Source of the DNA: Micromonospora sp. WMMD1155
GTDB lineage: Bacteria > Actinomycetota > Actinomycetes > Mycobacteriales > Micromonosporaceae
Reading direction: 5' to 3'
Length of the DNA: 64,000 nt
NCBI RefSeq assembly: GCF_029581275.1
Contig: NZ_CP120742.1
Coordinates: 5,084,501 to 5,148,500, forward strand
The first letter of the stretch is position 1. Each line of letters begins with the position of its first letter. A program made the translations under genes and the position numbers. This document shows, one piece after another, positions 52,011-60,581 of the stretch. The notes beneath the pieces are model-generated. The model searched no databases. It was not told the DNA's origin and saw only the letters and a program-made list of their open reading frames with translations.

Positions 52011-53278
52011 TGCCCACCACCGCGACGGTGCCCGCCGACCCCACGGTCGGCGGGCACCACGCCCACGGTTGGCGAATCGTCGCCGCCCTGGCCATCACCT
52101 CCACCGTCGGCTACGGCACCCTCTACTACGCCTACCCGGTGCTGCTGCGCCCCATGGCCGCCACCCTCGGCGCCTCCACCACCGCCGTCACCGGCGCGCT
52201 CACCGTCTCCGTCCTCGCCGGCGCGCTCATGGCCATCCCGGTCGGCAGATGGCTCGACCACCACGGCGGGCGCGCGCTGATGACCATCGGGTCGATCGCC
52301 GCCACCGCCCTACTCGTGGCCTGGTCCCAGGTGCAGACCATCGGCCAGCTCTACACCGTCATGATCGGCATCGGGATCACCGGCGCGATGGTGCTCTACG
52401 AGCCAGCCTTCGCCGTCATCATCGCCTGGTTCACCCCCGACCGGCGCGCCACAGCCCTGCTGGCCGTCACGATCGTGGCCGGCTTCGCCAGCACCATCTT
52501 CATGCCCCTGACCGGCCTGCTGGCCGCGCACCTCGGCTGGCGCGGCGCGCTGCTCGTCCTCGCCGTCATCCACGGCCTGGTCACCGTGCCCCTGCACGCA
52601 CTCACCATCCGCCGACCCCGCACACCATCGGCGGCGCCGACACCTGCTGACCCCAGCCCGCCGGCCCACGCGCAGCGGCGCGCGATCGTGAAGGCCGCGA
52701 TGCGCGACGCCCGATTCTGGATCCTGACCGCAACGTTCATCGCGCAGGGCGCGGCCACCAGCACCATGACCGTCCACCTCGTCGGCTACCTGATCAGCCG
52801 CGGCCACCCCGCCACCTTCGCCGCCACCGCCACCGGCCTGCTCGGCGTCCTGTCGGTCACCGGACGGCTCGTCCTCACCGCCGCCCGCCGACACCTACGC
52901 GTCACTACGATCGTGGCCGCCGTCTTCGCCACCCAAGCCGCCGCCATCCTCACCATGCCCCTACTCGCCGACACCCGCACCGGCGCTGTCATCACCGTCG
53001 TCGGCTTCGGGCTCGGCTTCGGCATCACCAGCCTCGCCACCCCAGCCCTCCTCGCCGACCGCTACGGCACCACCGCCTACGCCACCATCGCCGGACGCCT
53101 CGCCGCCCCCGTCACCATCGCCAAAGCCACCGCACCCCTGGCAGCCGCCGTCCTCCTGCACACCGCCGGTGGATACACACCGCTGCTCGCCGCCACCTCC
53201 ACCTGCTGCGCACTCGCCGCCATCGGCATGACCACTCGAGCGAAAACCGCTGGGCCACAACCCATCGCCCAGACCTGA
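52010..53278 (+). CDS. MFS transporter of the arsenic cluster
   Basis: 422 residues, about 12 helices. MFS loop motif GRWLDHHGGRALM; STCCALAAIG near the end. Known: MFS proteins in ars operons (ArsJ, ArsK types) export arsenic compounds; here a specific type cannot be chosen. Translationally coupled to the flavoprotein, so the acetylated or oxidised product may be its cargo (inference). Confidence 0.78.
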   Translation: MPTTATVPADPTVGGHHAHGWRIVAALAITSTVGYGTLYYAYPVLLRPMAATLGASTTAVTGALTVSVLAGALMAIPVGRWLDHHGGRALMTIGSIAATALLVAWSQVQTIGQLYTVMIGIGITGAMVLYEPAFAVIIAWFTPDRRATALLAVTIVAGFASTIFMPLTGLLAAHLGWRGALLVLAVIHGLVTVPLHALTIRRPRTPSAAPTPADPSPPAHAQRRAIVKAAMRDARFWILTATFIAQGAATSTMTVHLVGYLISRGHPATFAATATGLLGVLSVTGRLVLTAARRHLRVTTIVAAVFATQAAAILTMPLLADTRTGAVITVVGFGLGFGITSLATPALLADRYGTTAYATIAGRLAAPVTIAKATAPLAAAVLLHTAGGYTPLLAATSTCCALAAIGMTTRAKTAGPQPIAQT

Positions 53279-53339
53279 GGTGATCGAACCTAGGACCCGG
53301 ACGGGTCTCGGGTGGCAGGCGCGACGTGGGACCGACGCC

Positions 53340-53657
53340 ATCATTCGGTTCAGCAGCCGCAGGACCGCCGCCACACCCGCTGGTCGAGCCGCTCGTATCG
53401 GCAGCCCGGTGGGTGCTGCGGCGCTGGGTAGCCACCACGTGCCCAGCGCGGCCACGGCCACTCCGGCCGCGACGGGCGAGCTGGGTCTGATCCAGCAGGG
53501 CCGCGTTCGCGCCGGTCAGCACCCTTGCAGTGATGAACAGCAGGATGGCGCAGCACGCCGCGCAGGCAAGGGCGGCCAGCCCCGCCGGTGACGGCCGCGA
53601 GCGGCCGATTGCGCGAGAGGCCGCTGGCCTGCGGGCGACAGCGGTGATGATCGACAC
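53340..53657 (-). pseudogene. Frameshifted MerT-like small membrane protein
   Basis: Minus strand from 53657: [19 protein letters not shown], similar to the MerT-like proteins at 26430 and 56562, then the frame changes near 53495 where a one-base shift exposes VAVAALGTWWLPSAAAP, matching the last helix. A single frameshift separates the halves; the gene is likely dead. Confidence 0.68.
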
Positions 53658-53668
53658 CCGGCTGTCAG

Positions 53669-53938
53669 GTCAACTCTGCCGAGCAACGCATCAGCGTCGG
53701 CTACAAACCAATCACCAATCCGGTCAAATCACGCGCCTGCGAACGCGTCATCCCCCTCGCCGAGGACACGGTCACCGTGCTTCGCGCCTACCGCGCTCGC
53801 CGCAACGGGTGGGAACTGGTCAGCGGCTCGGACTGTTCCGACACCGGGTTGTTCTTCGTCAGCCTCGACGGCAGACCCTGGCACTCCGAGGCGATCACTC
53901 AACGGTTCGACAACCTCGTCGCCGCCAGCGGCCTGTGA
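53669..53938 (+). pseudogene. Tyrosine recombinase (integrase) fragment
   Basis: The frame reads ISVGYKPITNPVKSRACERVIPLAEDTVTVLRAYRARR then GLFFVSLDGRPWHSEAITQRFDNLVAASGL and stops at 53936 (regions). This resembles the middle catalytic-domain portion of tyrosine recombinases, but the C-terminal R-H-R-Y half is lost. A relic of a mobile element. Confidence 0.62.
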
Positions 53939-54065
53939 ACGTCGCGCTGCCGACAATCGCCGGGAACTGTCAGTCGGCACCGACGGGCTGCAGTGGATGG
54001 CCAACGCCTATGTACTGGTGCTGGCCGGTTGATGTTCACCTGTGGCGCGCTCGGTTGTGGCGAGA
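53939..54065 (+). pseudogene. Relic of a DHA2 MFS pump
   Basis: Shortly after the integrase relic: NVALPTIA, then after a shift LSVGTDGLQWMANAYVLVLAG and LMFTCGALG, matching helices 1-3 of DHA2 pumps (compare the gene at 23854). Multiple shifts and stops. Confidence 0.6.
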
Positions 54066-54080
54066 GTTTGTCGACCCTGG

Positions 54081-55709
54081 TCAGCTCAGCAGCGACTCGA
54101 AGATGTCGCGGCCGAGTACGACGGCGGTGCCTTGGTCGAGGACGGTGGCGGCCAGCGTGGGATGCGCCGCCAGCCACGCCTGCGCGTTCTCGGCTGAGGC
54201 GAAGAAGTTGATGGTGGAGCAGCAGGTGTCCACCGAGCGGCCGGTCGCCCCGCTCGCCGCGTACACCACCACCGCCTCCGACGGTTGGTACGTGGCCGCA
54301 CCTCCGGTGATGGTCACCTGGATCGGCTGTCCGGTGTATGGGTCGGTTGAGGTGATGACCGCGTCGGTGCTGAGCATGAACGGCATCCCCAACGCGTCGA
54401 TCGCGCACATCGCGAACACGTCGACGTTACCCAGCGACACCACATGCGGGGTCGGGGTCGGCGAGAATGGGTAGGCGGCGACCAGGCGTCCGCGGCCGTC
54501 GACTGCGACAAGGTCGTTCGCCGCGAGTTCTCGCACCGCGACGGTCGAGTCCAGGCCGACCGCCTCGGCGGCCGAGCCGATGGCAACATGGGTGGGGGCG
54601 GCCCCGGTGGCGGCGAAGTCGCGGAGGATCGCCTGATACACCTGCCGCAGTCCGTTGGGCAGCCGCTCGGCACGGCGAGGCCGGTCGGTCTGGATGGCGT
54701 TGCCCGGCTGGGTGCAGCAATCGACCAGGTTCTGGTCAGTCGCGGCGGGAGCGGATTCGGCACCCATTGCCTGGCTCAGCGCAGCGCGGATGCGCTCGCC
54801 GGTGGGGAGATCCAGGCGACAGGCCGCCGGCCCGTCGCCGGTGCCGCCCATAACGTCCACGCCGTTGACCAGGATCGACGGCGACGGATAGTCGCCCACC
54901 ACCTCCGTGACCACCGCAGGCAGCCCAAGGTCGGCCAGCGCGGCGTGCAGCTCCTCCCGAGCCGGGGCAAGATTCGGGCACTCCGCAACGGAACGGAGTT
55001 CAACGTTCACCCCACGAGGCAGAGCCGAGCCGACGAGGGCTTCGACGAAGCGGCCCGCGCCACCCACGGCCTGGTCGACAGGGAAAACGGCGATGTCGTC
55101 GCGTCCTTGGGCCTCAACCCAATGACGTGCCGCCCGCTCGGAGGGGAAGAACAGCTGGTGGTGGCAGTAGCTGGACAGCACTGCGGGAGCCGTGTCGCCC
55201 ACACTATTGCCGGCAGCTCGCACGAAGGACACGACAGCGCCGTCGACGGAGATGCCCTCGATGCCGTTCGGTCCCATACGCAGGGAGATCGTCTGCCCGG
55301 TCGTCTCCAGCGACGACTGCACGTCGATGGCCTTGCCCAGCACCCGCGGCAGCCACAGGGTGTCCGGCGCGCACCAGGCGTACAACATCTGCCCGTCGAC
55401 GGTCAGTCGGTGCGGGGACGGCACGTCGGGCAGCGACAGGCCCCAGAAGGCGATGATCCTGCCCTGGTCGTCCTGGAGGCGAGTGCCGGCCAGCACGCCA
55501 TTGATAGCGGCGATCACCTGCTCTTCCGGCAGGTCGAGTCGCTCGGCCAGCGCTGCGACGGTGACCGGCGTGCCTTCGGCGAGCAGCCGCCACAGCCCGA
55601 CCGCGATGCGAGCCTGCGCCGGATCAAGCACCGGCATGATCTTGACGTATTCCGCCAGGAGCTGGTCCAGCGCGCCAGCCTTGGTTCCTTCAGCATCTGC
55701 TGCGGTCAT
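54081..55709 (-). CDS. merB: MerB / thioredoxin-like / MerB fusion organomercurial lyase
   Basis: 542 residues. First MerB domain about 14-225 with Cys113, Asp116 (LYAWCAPD) and Cys182 (SSYCHHQLFF). A thioredoxin-like middle domain about 233-315 with Cys244 (AECPN), SPSILVNG and Cys298, then Cys331-Cys332 (VDCCTQP). Second MerB domain about 345-542 with Cys435, Asp438 (FAMCAIDAL) and Cys496-497 (VDTCCSTINFF). Known: MerB uses two Cys and an Asp to break C-Hg bonds; both sets are present here. SD GGAGGAG precedes ATG 55709. Divergent from merR via a MerR-type promoter. Confidence 0.8.
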   Translation of the reverse strand: MTAADAEGTKAGALDQLLAEYVKIMPVLDPAQARIAVGLWRLLAEGTPVTVAALAERLDLPEEQVIAAINGVLAGTRLQDDQGRIIAFWGLSLPDVPSPHRLTVDGQMLYAWCAPDTLWLPRVLGKAIDVQSSLETTGQTISLRMGPNGIEGISVDGAVVSFVRAAGNSVGDTAPAVLSSYCHHQLFFPSERAARHWVEAQGRDDIAVFPVDQAVGGAGRFVEALVGSALPRGVNVELRSVAECPNLAPAREELHAALADLGLPAVVTEVVGDYPSPSILVNGVDVMGGTGDGPAACRLDLPTGERIRAALSQAMGAESAPAATDQNLVDCCTQPGNAIQTDRPRRAERLPNGLRQVYQAILRDFAATGAAPTHVAIGSAAEAVGLDSTVAVRELAANDLVAVDGRGRLVAAYPFSPTPTPHVVSLGNVDVFAMCAIDALGMPFMLSTDAVITSTDPYTGQPIQVTITGGAATYQPSEAVVVYAASGATGRSVDTCCSTINFFASAENAQAWLAAHPTLAATVLDQGTAVVLGRDIFESLLS

Positions 55710-55782
55710 CACAGTCTCCTCCCAGCAGGCAGCCTCGATGGGCAAAATGCCACCCCGTGGCCGACATGGTGCTACCCGTAGC

Positions 55783-55814
55783 AGACTGGACCTTCCAGTG
55801 TAGGGGAAGGTCAA
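55783..55814 (-). promoter_or_regulatory. MerR-type promoter for merB fusion
   Basis: Dyad ACCTTCC (55790-55796) and GGAAGGT (55805-55811) between divergent merB and merR. On the minus strand TTGACC (55814-55809) and CAGTCT (55788-55783) are separated by 20 bases, as in MerR/ZntR/CueR promoters. Confidence 0.7.
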
Positions 55815-55838
55815 GGCGTGATGACAGGAGGTCACCGA

Positions 55839-56228
55839 ATGCGGATCGGGGAACTGGCCGAGGCAACCGGCACCACGGCCAAGACGCTGCGCTTCTACGA
55901 AGCCAGCGGCCTGCTGCCACCCGCCGCACGTACCCGTGCCGGCTACCGCGACTACGGCGACGACGCGGTTGCCCGGCTCGACTTCATCCGTCGCGGCCGT
56001 GCCGCCGGACTCACCCTCGCCCAGATCCGCGACGTCCTCACCGTCCGCGACACCGGCCATGCCCCCTGCGGGCACGTACGTCAACTGCTCGCCGGACAGC
56101 TCGACGCCATCGACGCCCAGCTCGCCGACCTGCACGCGCTCCGCGCCACCGTCGCCCAGCTCCACGGCTCTGCCACCAACGCGGACCCGGACACCTGCCC
56201 ACCCGAGCAGGTGTGCCGCTACCTGTAG
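55839..56228 (+). CDS. merR: MerR family regulator, mercury locus
   Basis: 129 residues. HTH RIGELAEATGTTAKTLRFYEASGLL; Cys77 (HAPCGHV), Cys120 and Cys126 (DTCPPEQVC). These spaced Cys residues fit a soft-metal sensor, but differ from Tn501 MerR. SD AGGAGGT. Divergent from the merB fusion, whose promoter it likely activates; it may sense Hg(II), organomercury or another soft metal. Confidence 0.8.
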   Translation: MRIGELAEATGTTAKTLRFYEASGLLPPAARTRAGYRDYGDDAVARLDFIRRGRAAGLTLAQIRDVLTVRDTGHAPCGHVRQLLAGQLDAIDAQLADLHALRATVAQLHGSATNADPDTCPPEQVCRYL

Positions 56229-56274
56229 CCGAGGGGTGTCGCAGGGCTTCAGACGTTGAGGGCCAGGGGCGGTC

Positions 56275-56562
56275 TCACGGAATCCGACGAGCTGCGGTCG
56301 TGCAGCAAGCAAGGTCCGTCTGGCCGTCGCGGCCGCTGTGGTGTCGCTGTCGGCTGGCCCACCACCATGCGGCAGCAGCCAGTGCGGTCAGGACGATGAC
56401 CATGCCGGGCATCCACCGGCCGGCGATCGCCCAGCCAGCGCCGGACAGGACTCCGGCGGCCAGCAGCAGCGGGATGGCGCAGCACGCGGCGCCCGCAACA
56501 CCGGCCAGCCCGGTCAGCCCGGACGGCAGCAGTTGGCGGGCGTGGTCCACGTGGCTCAGCAT
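56275..56562 (-). CDS. MerT-like small Cys-rich membrane protein
   Basis: 95 residues. Two helices; Cys27-Cys28 in [14 protein letters not shown], Cys86-Cys87 in LACCTTA. Similar to the N-terminal part of the fusion at 25762 and the relic at 53340. Known: CC in the first helix and at the cytoplasmic side is the MerT pattern for Hg(II) import. Strong SD GGAGGAG. Lies downstream of the merA relic on the same strand. Confidence 0.7.
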   Translation of the reverse strand: MLSHVDHARQLLPSGLTGLAGVAGAACCAIPLLLAAGVLSGAGWAIAGRWMPGMVIVLTALAAAAWWWASRQRHHSGRDGQTDLACCTTAARRIP

Positions 56563-56630
56563 TCGGGTCTCCTCCGGGTAGGTGCGTGCGGGATCGGGCC
56601 GACCATGGGGTGCTGGTGTGCTGGTGGCTG

Positions 56631-57260
56631 TCAGGCACAGCAGGAGGTGGGTAGCTCGTTGCGGAAGAGCCCAGCGGCGATGCGAAGGCTCTCGGCCATC
56701 GTCAGGTAAGGAGCCCAGGTGTCGGCGATGTCGTCGACGGTCATGCCGGCCCGGATGGCGTAGGTGGCCGCAAGCATCAGCTCCCCTGCGCCTTCGGCGA
56801 GGGCGTGTACGCCGAGCAGCCGTCCGGTGCCGGCGTCGGCGACGAGTTTGACCGCGCCGCGGGTGTCCCGGTTGACCAGCGCCCGGGGCACGTCCGCCAG
56901 CCCGAGCACCCGGCACATGCAGTCGTGGCCGAGGGCCAGCGCCTCGGCTTCGGTGGGGCCGGCGGAGGCCAGCTGCGGGCGGGTGAACACCACGGACGGC
57001 AGGCCGCTGTAGTCCACCCGAGCCGGCCGGCTCCCGTCTGCTGCCAGGGCGTTGACCGCCACCGCGCGGCCGGCCGCAGCGGCGACGTAGATGTACTGCG
57101 GCGCGCCAGTCACCTCCCCCGCCGCATATACGCGAGGGTTGGAGGCGCCCTGCGCCTCGTCGACCATGACCAAACCGCGCTCGTCGGTGGTCACCCCGGC
57201 GGCGGCCAGGTCGAGGCCGTCGGTGCGGGCGCGCCGACCGGTGGCGATCAGCAGCCGCTG
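56631..57260 (-). pseudogene. merA: 3' portion of mercuric reductase merA
   Basis: About 209 codons matching the C-terminal part of MerA: RLLIATGRR, VYAAGEVTGAPQ (with Glu where Asp normally binds FAD), the dimerisation domain ITNRD-like ALVNRDTRGAVKLV, MTVDDIADTWAPYLTMAES and the terminal SCCA pair. The FAD and NADPH N-terminal domains and the redox CxxxxC are missing; upstream sequence is unrelated. Cannot reduce Hg(II). Confidence 0.75.
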
Positions 57261-57397
57261 TCCGAGTAAGGGCCGGACAGCCGCGTGCGGTGCTCCGGGT
57301 GAGGCGGGCTCCGGGGTGCATCGCACGCGGCGCGGCCCCGCGAGCGACGCCCTACCTTGGTCGCGGCACCTTGTCTTGGAGCCGTCCACGCTTGGAG

Positions 57398-57826
57398 CTA
57401 TTCGGCGGTTTCCCAGGCCAGCGCGTGGGGTCGTTGCCCGCCGCTGGTGAGGAACTGTCGTGCCGCTTGCCGGGCGGTCGCGTCGGTGAGGCGGGTGCGT
57501 TCGGGCCACGCGTCGGTGGGCGTGCCGGCGTAGTCGAAGGTGAACGCGGGCCCGGGTTCGAGGCCTGGCTGGTATCCCCAAGCGCTGCTGCCGTCGGCGG
57601 CGACGTGATAGGCGAACGACCGATCGGGGTGCCCGACGCAGATGTCGAGCATGACGGGAAACTCGCCTCCGCCGGGAGCGACGAGGGTGACGCAGTAGGG
57701 CAGCTGCTCGGTGTGGGCGTGGGTGATCGTGTCCAGCGTGGCGTCGAGTTCGGCAACGGTGCTGACCGACGCGGCGCCGTCGCCGCGCCTCCACGTGATG
57801 TCGATGCTCACCGCCGGATCCTTCAT
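57398..57826 (-). CDS. Imm1-family immunity protein
   Basis: 142 residues. Seen: HPDRSFAYHVAADGSSAWGY, FDYAGTPTDAWPERTRL, ARQAARQFLTSGGQRP, all characteristic of Imm1. Known: Imm1 proteins inhibit deaminase-type or other polymorphic toxins. No toxin gene adjoins; instead the OLD-type ATPase gene ends 15 bases upstream on the same strand, suggesting an operon. Orphan immunity or defence accessory. Confidence 0.75.
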   Translation of the reverse strand: MKDPAVSIDITWRRGDGAASVSTVAELDATLDTITHAHTEQLPYCVTLVAPGGGEFPVMLDICVGHPDRSFAYHVAADGSSAWGYQPGLEPGPAFTFDYAGTPTDAWPERTRLTDATARQAARQFLTSGGQRPHALAWETAE

Positions 57827-57841
57827 CGCGGTGCTCGCATC

Positions 57842-60199
57842 CTACGGTTCTTGGACCTCATTGACCTCTCGGTACACGAGTGCCTCAAGCGCGTCCCGGA
57901 AGGCACCGAAGTCGTTGATTGGCTCGGTCGGGTCCTCGTCGAGTTCGAAGTCGCGTCGCATCGTCCGGATATGACTCTTCAGTTCCTCGGCATCGACGGA
58001 GTTGTCAAGGGCGGCTTCGGCCTCCTCGAGCAGCAGCGTGGCCTGTGCCCTGTCGGCGGTGGTGGGATGGTCCAGCAGGAACGACCGCTTAATGCGTTTG
58101 ATCTTGGCGCTGGTCTTCTCGGTGGTGATCTCCCGCATGGCCTGGCGCTGTCTGCGACCGAGCTCACGGAACAGGACCCGGAAGTTTGCGTCCAGAACCT
58201 CGGCCGCGGCAGTGAGAGTGCTGTCTTCACGCACTGCCTGAAGAACGCTACGGGCGAAGCCAACTTTGTCTAAATGGAATCCCGGGAGCTTCGCCGTGGC
58301 GGCCTGCTCCAGCGCGTCGTGGGTGCCCGAACAGCCCTCGAAGTTCACGTCTTTCGGCTTGAGGGTGCCGATCTTGGCTGCCTCGGTGGGGTCGAGGAAC
58401 TCGTTGGCGTAGCGTTTGACGGCTTCGATGCAGATCGGCAGTGGAATGAGGTCCTCAATGGCGACTACGCCAGCCGGGAGGGTGCTGACCAGAGCATCGG
58501 TTGGGAGATCACCCAGCTGCAGGACATACCTGGCATCGATCACCGGTTTGCCGTTGGGGCCCTTCTTAAGTGCCTTCACCGCTTGGTCTCCGGAGGCGTC
58601 GCTGTCGAGCAAGACGATCACGGCGGGTCGGTCCACGTCACGGCCCCGCGCTAGGTACACCAGGTAGGGGATGTGCGGCGCGGACCCGGCCGGTACGAGC
58701 GTCACGGCGTTGAGATCGAGGCTGTCCGTCGACGCGGTCCTCTGTCGGCGCAGCCGCGCCGACATGCCGGCCAGCATGACCTGGTCAGACATGCCCTCCA
58801 GCATCAAGTTGCAGTTGCTGATGAACGTGGTCTCCGCCACGAACCCGCCGAACGCCGAGCGCAGCGGTTCGTAATGGTTACGAGCCGCGTTGCGCACCAC
58901 GCGGGTGCCCTCGTCGCCTTCACCTTTCTCCAGGACGCGGATCCGATCACCATGGTTCTTGTCAATGAGGAACGGGGAGTGCGTGACGTAGACGACCTGG
59001 CAGGCCGTGCGGGTCGGGTCCTGCGGGTGGGCGAAGTCCTCGAAGATTCGCAGCAGGTCCTGTTGTCCTGTGCTGGACAGGTAGGCGTCCGGTTCGTCCA
59101 TCAGAAGCACTTCGCGAGCGCCTGACTTGGGTGGTTCGTGCGAGAGGTACTGCACGAAATAGCTCAGGAAGTACTTCAAGCCCCCGCTGCGCTCGTCTGC
59201 GGAGTATTCCGTGCCAGTCCGGTCGCGGATGGTAAACACCAGGTCTTGGTCGCGTAGGGTCACCAAGAGTTGGAAGTGCAGGTCCTGTGACCACCACTTC
59301 GGGAAATTCAGCGCTCCGGAGAGCCCACGGTTGATCCGCTCCACGATGCCGTTCGCGAAGCCGTCCTTGCCTTCCTCGACAGCGTTGAGGAGTTCCTGGA
59401 AGGCGGTCCGATCGATTCCAGCGACCTTGAGCAACAGGTCGTCGGCGAGAGCGAGCTGCTTGTCGTGCTCGGCATCCTGGGTGTTCGCGGTGGAAAACGC
59501 GCTGATGAGCGTCGGTGTGGCCGCCGAGACGCCTTCGGCCGAGCCGAACCAGGACGGCCCGTTCTCCAGAATTTGGTTCACAAAGTCCAGACGGGTCTTT
59601 CGGGGACTGGTCCGCAAAGAACGCTCGGCGTCAGCCAGATACTTGATCGGAACACTCTGTGGCAGCGCGACTGTCGCGTCGATCTCGAACGGCTGCGGGA
59701 GGAGTGCGTCGAGGAGCTTCTTGTCTTTGACGGGATATTTGGCCCAGTCGTCGCCCTGCCGGACGTACACGACGGGGTCCTTCCCACCGATCCGGAACAT
59801 CCAGAAAGTCTCGGTGCCGTCGTCGAGCTTCGTCTTGCATGCCTTCGCCAGCGTCTCCAGGTCGGTGGGACCCAGGTGCTTGAACTCGAGCCCGAAGTCG
59901 GGGAACGCCATCGCCTTCTTCACAGCAAAAAACTGGGAGTATCGGCAGAAGTCGCCCCGCTCAATCCCCTTCCCGGTGAGCCCGTGCTTGATCGCCGTCA
60001 GCAACTGGCTCTTACCCGACTCGTTCGCTCCCACCACAGTGCTGACGTCGCGCTCCAGCGACACCTTGACGAACGGATACTGCAGCCCGTCGGGTTCAAG
60101 CACATCCCACGGATGGGGCTCGAACTCACGGTGTGCCTTCCGTAGATAGTCAAAGTTGAACGAGCGAAAAAAACGGATGTAGGCCGCAGAGATGAACAC
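57842..60199 (-). CDS. OLD-family ATPase with TOPRIM nuclease domain
   Basis: 785 residues. ATPase: Walker A GANESGKS at 57-64, signature-like ERSGG at 336-340, Walker B VLLMDEPDAYLS at 364, H-loop VTHSPF with His406. TOPRIM: Glu468 in LMLEGMSD, DSD at 532-534 in VLLDSDASGD, EDLIP later. Known: OLD proteins and relatives such as GajA are phage-defence nucleases. C-terminal about 170 residues are helical. Divergent from the methylase-like/HEPN gene at 60582 and upstream of the Imm1 gene. Confidence 0.82.
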   Translation of the reverse strand: MFISAAYIRFFRSFNFDYLRKAHREFEPHPWDVLEPDGLQYPFVKVSLERDVSTVVGANESGKSQLLTAIKHGLTGKGIERGDFCRYSQFFAVKKAMAFPDFGLEFKHLGPTDLETLAKACKTKLDDGTETFWMFRIGGKDPVVYVRQGDDWAKYPVKDKKLLDALLPQPFEIDATVALPQSVPIKYLADAERSLRTSPRKTRLDFVNQILENGPSWFGSAEGVSAATPTLISAFSTANTQDAEHDKQLALADDLLLKVAGIDRTAFQELLNAVEEGKDGFANGIVERINRGLSGALNFPKWWSQDLHFQLLVTLRDQDLVFTIRDRTGTEYSADERSGGLKYFLSYFVQYLSHEPPKSGAREVLLMDEPDAYLSSTGQQDLLRIFEDFAHPQDPTRTACQVVYVTHSPFLIDKNHGDRIRVLEKGEGDEGTRVVRNAARNHYEPLRSAFGGFVAETTFISNCNLMLEGMSDQVMLAGMSARLRRQRTASTDSLDLNAVTLVPAGSAPHIPYLVYLARGRDVDRPAVIVLLDSDASGDQAVKALKKGPNGKPVIDARYVLQLGDLPTDALVSTLPAGVVAIEDLIPLPICIEAVKRYANEFLDPTEAAKIGTLKPKDVNFEGCSGTHDALEQAATAKLPGFHLDKVGFARSVLQAVREDSTLTAAAEVLDANFRVLFRELGRRQRQAMREITTEKTSAKIKRIKRSFLLDHPTTADRAQATLLLEEAEAALDNSVDAEELKSHIRTMRRDFELDEDPTEPINDFGAFRDALEALVYREVNEVQEP

Positions 60200-60581
60200 C
60201 TATGGCCCCTCTCAGTCCGGGCGGCTACGCGTGACGACCGGTCATGTTACTGGGGAGGTACGACAGCGCACCCCCTCCTGGAGGTGTCGGTAGTGGAGGT
60301 CGCGGCTCACGGCGCGCGTCAAATCGGCGATGGAAGTTGGGCGGCGGAGGCAGGCCGGCGCTCATCTCCTGAGCCGGGCACCGACCCATGGGTGCTCGCG
60401 CACTGCCAACCACAGGAGATCGAAGATCCTCTCGGTTCACGTGGGCATGAGCTGTCGGACGGTGTCGACACCGGGGCGGCAACTCGTTTAACGGAGGACT
60501 CGCCGGGGTCAGACACCGGCTGGCAGGTCGGACCGTCGCGGCCGCAGTCAGGGGCATCCGGTCTGGCAGCGCGCGAATATC
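60200..60581 (+). other. Divergent intergenic region of the defence-like locus
   Basis: 382 bases without a supported gene between the divergent OLD-type ATPase and methylase-like/HEPN genes. Likely holds both promoters. No clear repeat was found. Confidence 0.5.

Noticed and set aside
54081..56312. 743-codon MerB frame beginning upstream at 56312
   Set aside because: The first 201 codons are antisense to merR; the MerB fusion begins at 55709 with a strong SD.
56631..57794. Intact 387-residue merA-like protein
   Set aside because: Upstream of 57260 the frame runs antisense to the Imm1 gene region and has no MerA motifs.
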